Source of the DNA: Pseudomonadota bacterium
GTDB taxonomy: Bacteria; Pseudomonadota; Gammaproteobacteria; Burkholderiales; Casimicrobiaceae
DNA length: 25,902 nucleotides
Reading direction: 5' to 3'
Assembly: GCA_029571495.1 (NCBI GenBank)
Contig: JAKPSO010000395.1
Location: 1 to 25,902, forward strand
The notes beneath the pieces are model-generated. The model was not told the origin of the DNA. It worked only from the letters and a program-made list of their open reading frames with translations, and searched no databases. Below, in pieces: positions 21,942 through 25,902 of the stretch (position 1 is its first letter; the number at the start of each line of letters is the position of its first letter). The position numbers and the translations under genes were made by a program.

Positions 21942-24900
21942 ATGAACAAGTTCTTTCGCGCTCTAATCTTGCTTGGTGCATCCATCGTGGTGTCTTCAGC
22001 TCACAGCAGCTGGGAACGGAACATAGACCACATTTTTCTCGACAGTTTCGCCGACGGAGCAATGACAATTTCGGCCCCCGACATGGTGCACGTCCTGTGG
22101 GCCTACAGCGCTCGTTCGCGGCCCGGAGCGGACCTGCAGGGGTTCGATGTATCCGGAAATGTAATCTACTTGATCGACCTAGCCGCGCAGCCATACGCGG
22201 CAGCCACGGTCCGCACAATCACAAAGATACAGGAAAGCTCTTCGATACTTGCTTGGGGCGGCGGCACACTACTAAAAGTGTCCCGAAACGGTGGTCTTCT
22301 TTGGCGCATCGAGGATCGTCTAATTACAGACGACGTAATAGACGCGTACGAGTACGCTGACGGGAGTACCGCGGTGGCGCTGGCATCACGCGGCGATGTG
22401 AATCTGCACACATCGCTGATGCGCATTTCACCAACGGGAAAAGTCATCGACCTGCGCAGAATTTCAGGCGCCTACGGTTCGGCCCGCGCGCGATTCGACC
22501 GAAACGGCCGAGTGATGGTGCTGCGCGATCAATTCGTACTCTCTCGTTTCGACGGGCGAACAATGGAGGAGACGGCTCATTGGTCACGGATTGAGGCGAA
22601 TACTCGTGCAATTGAGGCGGCACGCGACGGCGGTGCCGTTGTCTTAACGTCGGAGGCAATCGTGCGCATAGCTTCGAACGGCGACATTTTGTGGCGTACG
22701 CCGTTCGCCACGCCGTTCACTTCATCAGCAACTGAGGTCCGCCTAATCGAAACCGCCAGCGGGAATTGGCTGGTTTACGAAATTGAGTACGAACAACACG
22801 TTACGGGCATATCGCCAAGTGGCTCGATAAATTTCTCGCGACCGTCAAACCGCGCCGAATCTTCGACGTTGTCGGAAGATGGAAGCGTTTTTGTAAGCGA
22901 GACTTCGGCGGTACGTGTTCTGAATTCTGTAAGCGGAACCTCCATCGCTGTTGGGAGTTTGCCGAATGCGACGTATGCGCGGCTTGCAGCCGTCGCAGGA
23001 GCCATGATCGCGGTCACCAGAAACACCGGGACCACACGTGTCAAACCCAAAGTTTTCGGCGTTACAGCCGCAGGCGCGATCACGTGGGAACGCAGTGATT
23101 TAAAGTTTCGCGCAGATACGCGGGCTTCGCGCCCCGATGAACGACCCAAGTGCTTTGGGAACGGCGCGATCAAAACCTCCGAAGGGTTCGCAGCAATGGT
23201 CACATCGGACCGGGGAAGTGCAGTTGGAGGGTCGTTCAACTCCGACAGCTCGTATGTCGTGCACATATCATCAGATGGGCAGGTCCTGCGTACAGCCCCG
23301 TTGCCTAGTGGTCAATGCATGCCGGCCATCGATTCTGATCTGACCCGTTATGAGCTCACACACATTGGCAACAGCGTTCGCGCAGTGCGCAGCGACAACA
23401 GTCTGAAGTGGGAGACAGTCATACCTGAATATTTTTGGGGTGAGCTGTCAACGTTGGCGGTAGGAACTTCAACCGTGGCCGCAACATTGATGTCTACCAT
23501 CGTCGGCCTTGACACCGCAACGGGGACACTGAAGTGGACCGTACGCGCAACGCCTGTGGCGGCGGTCGCCGCCTCGTCGAGCGGATCGATGTGGGCGGTC
23601 ACCAATTTGGGCCTATTGCGCATATTGGCTGCCGGTGATTATCTCGTTGCCGATTCATCCATCTTCGCACTGAGAACCGACACTTCTGCCATGCTTGCGC
23701 TTAGCGACGGGGGCCTGCTTCTAGTCGACGCTAGTGGCGCCATCCTATTTGCGGCCGATGGGGCCCGACGTTGGACCACGCCTCTTAGCGCGGTGAACGC
23801 CACGATTGGTCGCATTCGACGGGCTGTCGAACTTGCCAACGGTGATATTGCGATCGCAGGCTGTGACAACGATTATCGCTATGGTTTTCAAGGGTTTTAC
23901 GCTCGGTTGTCGCGAGCCGGCGCTCTGCTTCATCGGCATGTGATTACGGCCACGAGTTCCTCCTGTATTGATGCGTTAACAGAGTTGCAAAATGGCAACC
24001 TTGTTGCCGCGGTGCACCTGGACACGAGTTCGGATCTGCGAGTCTATTCCCCTGGTGGCACAGAACTTGGACGATTCACTGGCGTATGGAAATCCGCACC
24101 GGACATTCTGGTTTCAGACCTCTTGCCTCATGGCAGCGGCGTAGTGACGTTCGGAACAGCGATCAACACTTCAACCGGCATTCCGACCGCTACGCTCGCA
24201 AAGATCGACTCTGTCGAACCCGCGGCCACCCGGCTAAGCGTACTGTCGTCAATGCCGCTCAATTCTCGCTACGACGTCCCGTTTTCAGTGACGATTGGCA
24301 TCGTTGACGCGGCGAATTCGCCAGTGAACGCTACGGCCCCGATCGACGTAAAAGTTTCTCGGGCGCTCGGTTCGCTCGCCGGCGTCGACGGCGGTGGTTG
24401 CACGATCTCAGTGGGGGCGGATCGGTGTACGGCCACCGGGCTTCGGGCCTACCCAATCCGCCTAAGTGCGCCGCTCATGCCGCCTCAAACAAACTACGCC
24501 GCCGCGCTCCGAGTAGCCGCCAACGGCTTTGTGCCGGTTGATACGGTTTCGTTCAATACGGCGGCGGCACCAACGACCACTGTAATATCAGCGATCTCCT
24601 CAGGGCCATATTTGGCTCTGACCGAGATGTATTACGAAGTGACGGTCACAACCGCGTTGCCTTCTGGCATCGTCGATGTGCCCATCGCGCCGGCTGGTTG
24701 CACTGCTCTGGCGGACAAGACCGTCGTCGCTCGGTACCGCTGCGCAAACGTGCTGACAGCGCCAGCCACGACGCTTTCTTTCACGTTTACAGGCGGCACA
24801 GGAGCCTATCTGTCGTCTTCAGCCAACGCAACAATTTCGACACAACGCGTGCCGCTGGACATTCGATTAGCGGCGTCAAATCCCACAGTGGTAAAGGCAG

Positions 24901-25796
24901 GCGAGCCGTTTTCGTTAAAGGCATGGTTCCTACTGCCAAATGGATTCGATGTCTGGCCGACGATGACCGACGGCGTGCTTACCGACTCTTCTGGAAGTGT
25001 CCTTTGCAGTGGCATGCCTGTGAGTAGTAATTCGGGCAATACGCCAACGTCTCCGCATGGCTGCGCTCCGCGCGTGACACGTAGTGGCGCGCAACCTCTC
25101 ACGATATCTGTCTCGCAGACAGCGCAGGTGGCGTTTTCCAGCAAGTCGGTTCCGCTCTCCGTTGTTCCTGCGGCAGGAATATCCGGTGCCTTATACGTTT
25201 CGACTGGAAGTCCTACGCCGACGATCTGCGCCACGTCCGAGGGACTATCCTGCACGTTTTTTCGGCCAAGTGACAACAATGTAACTTTCAGTTGCGATGC
25301 TCCGCAGGGTTGGCAAGGCGCGGTATACATCCAGCAGCCGAATATGCGGTTCGGGGAAAATGGCCGATTATTTGGTCCCCTGACCGCTATTGAGCCGAAC
25401 TATTTCGTACCGTACTCGATCCCCACGACCGCGTGCTCAGTCGACATCAACGAAGACGGCCTCGTCGACATCGCCGGTGACGGCTCGTTTATCCTGAAGA
25501 GTCTGTTTGGATTAGCGCGATCGGCTGACTACGCATCCCTTGGCCACGTCTGCGCGCGCCAATCTTTTGCAGGTGCGCAATCGAAAATTGCTGCCGCGAC
25601 TTCGAATTTGGATTGGGACGTTGACGGAGACGGCGAAGTCCACCCGCTAACCGACGGTTTGCTCATTCTGAGAATGATGCTCGGGATCTGGGGGGACGCC
25701 CTAGCACACGGCGCGATTAGCCCAACGGCGACTCGCCGCGAAGGAAATCAAATCGCAAACTACTTTTACTCGCGTTGCGGGAGCCCGCAACCGTAA
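21942..25796 (+). CDS. Large secreted beta-propeller / Ig-like protein with C-terminal dockerin-like repeats
   Basis: The 1284-residue product starts with a signal peptide (MNKFFRALILLGASIVVSSA). About residues 60-760 repeat a PQQ/propeller-like pattern, for example LLKVSRNGGLLWRIE, IVRIASNGDILWRTPF, IVGLDTATGTLKWTVR, with ten or more blades. About 770-1080 look like two or three Ig-like domains with paired cysteines and Thr/Ser/Ala-rich strands. The end has two calcium-loop repeats, DINEDGLVDIAGDGSFILK and DVDGDGEVHPLTDGLLILR, of the dockerin-like type common in exported proteins outside cellulosomes. Function and partner are unknown; an exported binding or adhesive role is inference. No strong ribosome site precedes the ATG. 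Codon use is looser (ATA, CTA, AGA present) than in lptD-surA, and typA ends flank it, both signs of transfer. Confidence 0.85.
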   Translation: MNKFFRALILLGASIVVSSAHSSWERNIDHIFLDSFADGAMTISAPDMVHVLWAYSARSRPGADLQGFDVSGNVIYLIDLAAQPYAAATVRTITKIQESSSILAWGGGTLLKVSRNGGLLWRIEDRLITDDVIDAYEYADGSTAVALASRGDVNLHTSLMRISPTGKVIDLRRISGAYGSARARFDRNGRVMVLRDQFVLSRFDGRTMEETAHWSRIEANTRAIEAARDGGAVVLTSEAIVRIASNGDILWRTPFATPFTSSATEVRLIETASGNWLVYEIEYEQHVTGISPSGSINFSRPSNRAESSTLSEDGSVFVSETSAVRVLNSVSGTSIAVGSLPNATYARLAAVAGAMIAVTRNTGTTRVKPKVFGVTAAGAITWERSDLKFRADTRASRPDERPKCFGNGAIKTSEGFAAMVTSDRGSAVGGSFNSDSSYVVHISSDGQVLRTAPLPSGQCMPAIDSDLTRYELTHIGNSVRAVRSDNSLKWETVIPEYFWGELSTLAVGTSTVAATLMSTIVGLDTATGTLKWTVRATPVAAVAASSSGSMWAVTNLGLLRILAAGDYLVADSSIFALRTDTSAMLALSDGGLLLVDASGAILFAADGARRWTTPLSAVNATIGRIRRAVELANGDIAIAGCDNDYRYGFQGFYARLSRAGALLHRHVITATSSSCIDALTELQNGNLVAAVHLDTSSDLRVYSPGGTELGRFTGVWKSAPDILVSDLLPHGSGVVTFGTAINTSTGIPTATLAKIDSVEPAATRLSVLSSMPLNSRYDVPFSVTIGIVDAANSPVNATAPIDVKVSRALGSLAGVDGGGCTISVGADRCTATGLRAYPIRLSAPLMPPQTNYAAALRVAANGFVPVDTVSFNTAAAPTTTVISAISSGPYLALTEMYYEVTVTTALPSGIVDVPIAPAGCTALADKTVVARYRCANVLTAPATTLSFTFTGGTGAYLSSSANATISTQRVPLDIRLAASNPTVVKAGEPFSLKAWFLLPNGFDVWPTMTDGVLTDSSGSVLCSGMPVSSNSGNTPTSPHGCAPRVTRSGAQPLTISVSQTAQVAFSSKSVPLSVVPAAGISGALYVSTGSPTPTICATSEGLSCTFFRPSDNNVTFSCDAPQGWQGAVYIQQPNMRFGENGRLFGPLTAIEPNYFVPYSIPTTACSVDINEDGLVDIAGDGSFILKSLFGLARSADYASLGHVCARQSFAGAQSKIAAATSNLDWDVDGDGEVHPLTDGLLILRMMLGIWGDALAHGAISPTATRREGNQIANYFYSRCGSPQP

Positions 25797-25863
25797 CCAG
25801 CCGGGCACCGCGCCGACCGGCATCGCTGCGCTGGAGTTAACTTGCCCCCCGTACACAACCCGC

Positions 25864-25902
25864 TTAGACCGCCGCGACAGCCGCTGCTTCAGCGCGACGC
25901 AG
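25864..25902 (-). CDS. typA: TypA/BipA C-terminus (partial, runs off window)
   Basis: The minus strand reads 12 codons LRRAEAAAVAAV and a TAA stop. These are the same residues as the end of the remnant at 21608-21646, with 37 of 39 bases identical. The differences are one Ala codon (GCT versus GCG) and the stop (TAA versus TAG). This is probably the 3' end of the functional typA, but only its tail is visible, so a second truncated copy cannot be excluded. The 67 bases between the large gene's stop and this stop (25797-25863) hold no clear terminator. Confidence 0.7.
   Translation of the reverse strand: MRRAEAAAVAAV

Noticed and set aside
25797..25834. CCAGC/GCTGG pair after the large gene as terminator
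   Set aside because: Five-base arms with a long loop and no T-run are within chance expectation.

Overview
The window looks like chromosomal DNA of a Gram-negative betaproteobacterium, probably Burkholderiales-like. This is an inference from gene content: lptD-surA next to amgK-murU, an FbpABC-type ferric transporter, a DUF4124/glutaredoxin protein and a TypA tail, with moderately high GC. No rRNA, tRNA, CRISPR array or recognisable transposase or integrase gene was seen.

Positions 1-2171 are an accessory segment with visibly lower GC and looser codon use. It holds the tail of an unrecognised gene, a 565-residue protein resembling a type I restriction specificity (S) subunit whose C-terminus looks like a DUF4926 domain, and an overlapping DUF6883-like gene. 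This is the best candidate for an undescribed (defence or toxin-antitoxin-like) module. Positions 2172-6842 hold single genes and small modules: a sodC-like lipoprotein with one missing zinc ligand, a pirin plus flavodoxin operon divergent from a YhaJ-like LysR regulator, and a phytase-like lipoprotein.

Positions 6843-11930 (minus strand) are a compact ferric-iron ABC transporter operon, fbpA-fbpB-fbpC. Its last gene is a DadA-like FAD amine dehydrogenase joined by a 4-base overlap. Positions 12094-17387 (minus strand) carry xthA behind a DUF4124/glutaredoxin gene, an M3 oligopeptidase (prlC), and the cell-wall recycling pair amgK-murU. Divergent from these, lptD and surA (plus strand, 17556-21296) serve outer-membrane biogenesis. 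A 54-base near-perfect palindrome sits between amgK and lptD.

From 21297 to the right edge the order is: a surA-side terminator, a typA-side terminator, a roughly 180-base fragment of the 3' end of typA (minus strand), a 1284-residue secreted beta-propeller/Ig-like/dockerin-like protein (plus strand), and then the same typA 3' end again at the window edge. The large gene has therefore been inserted at the 3' end of typA with duplication of that end. The two visible copies differ only at synonymous positions over the 39 bases that can be compared.
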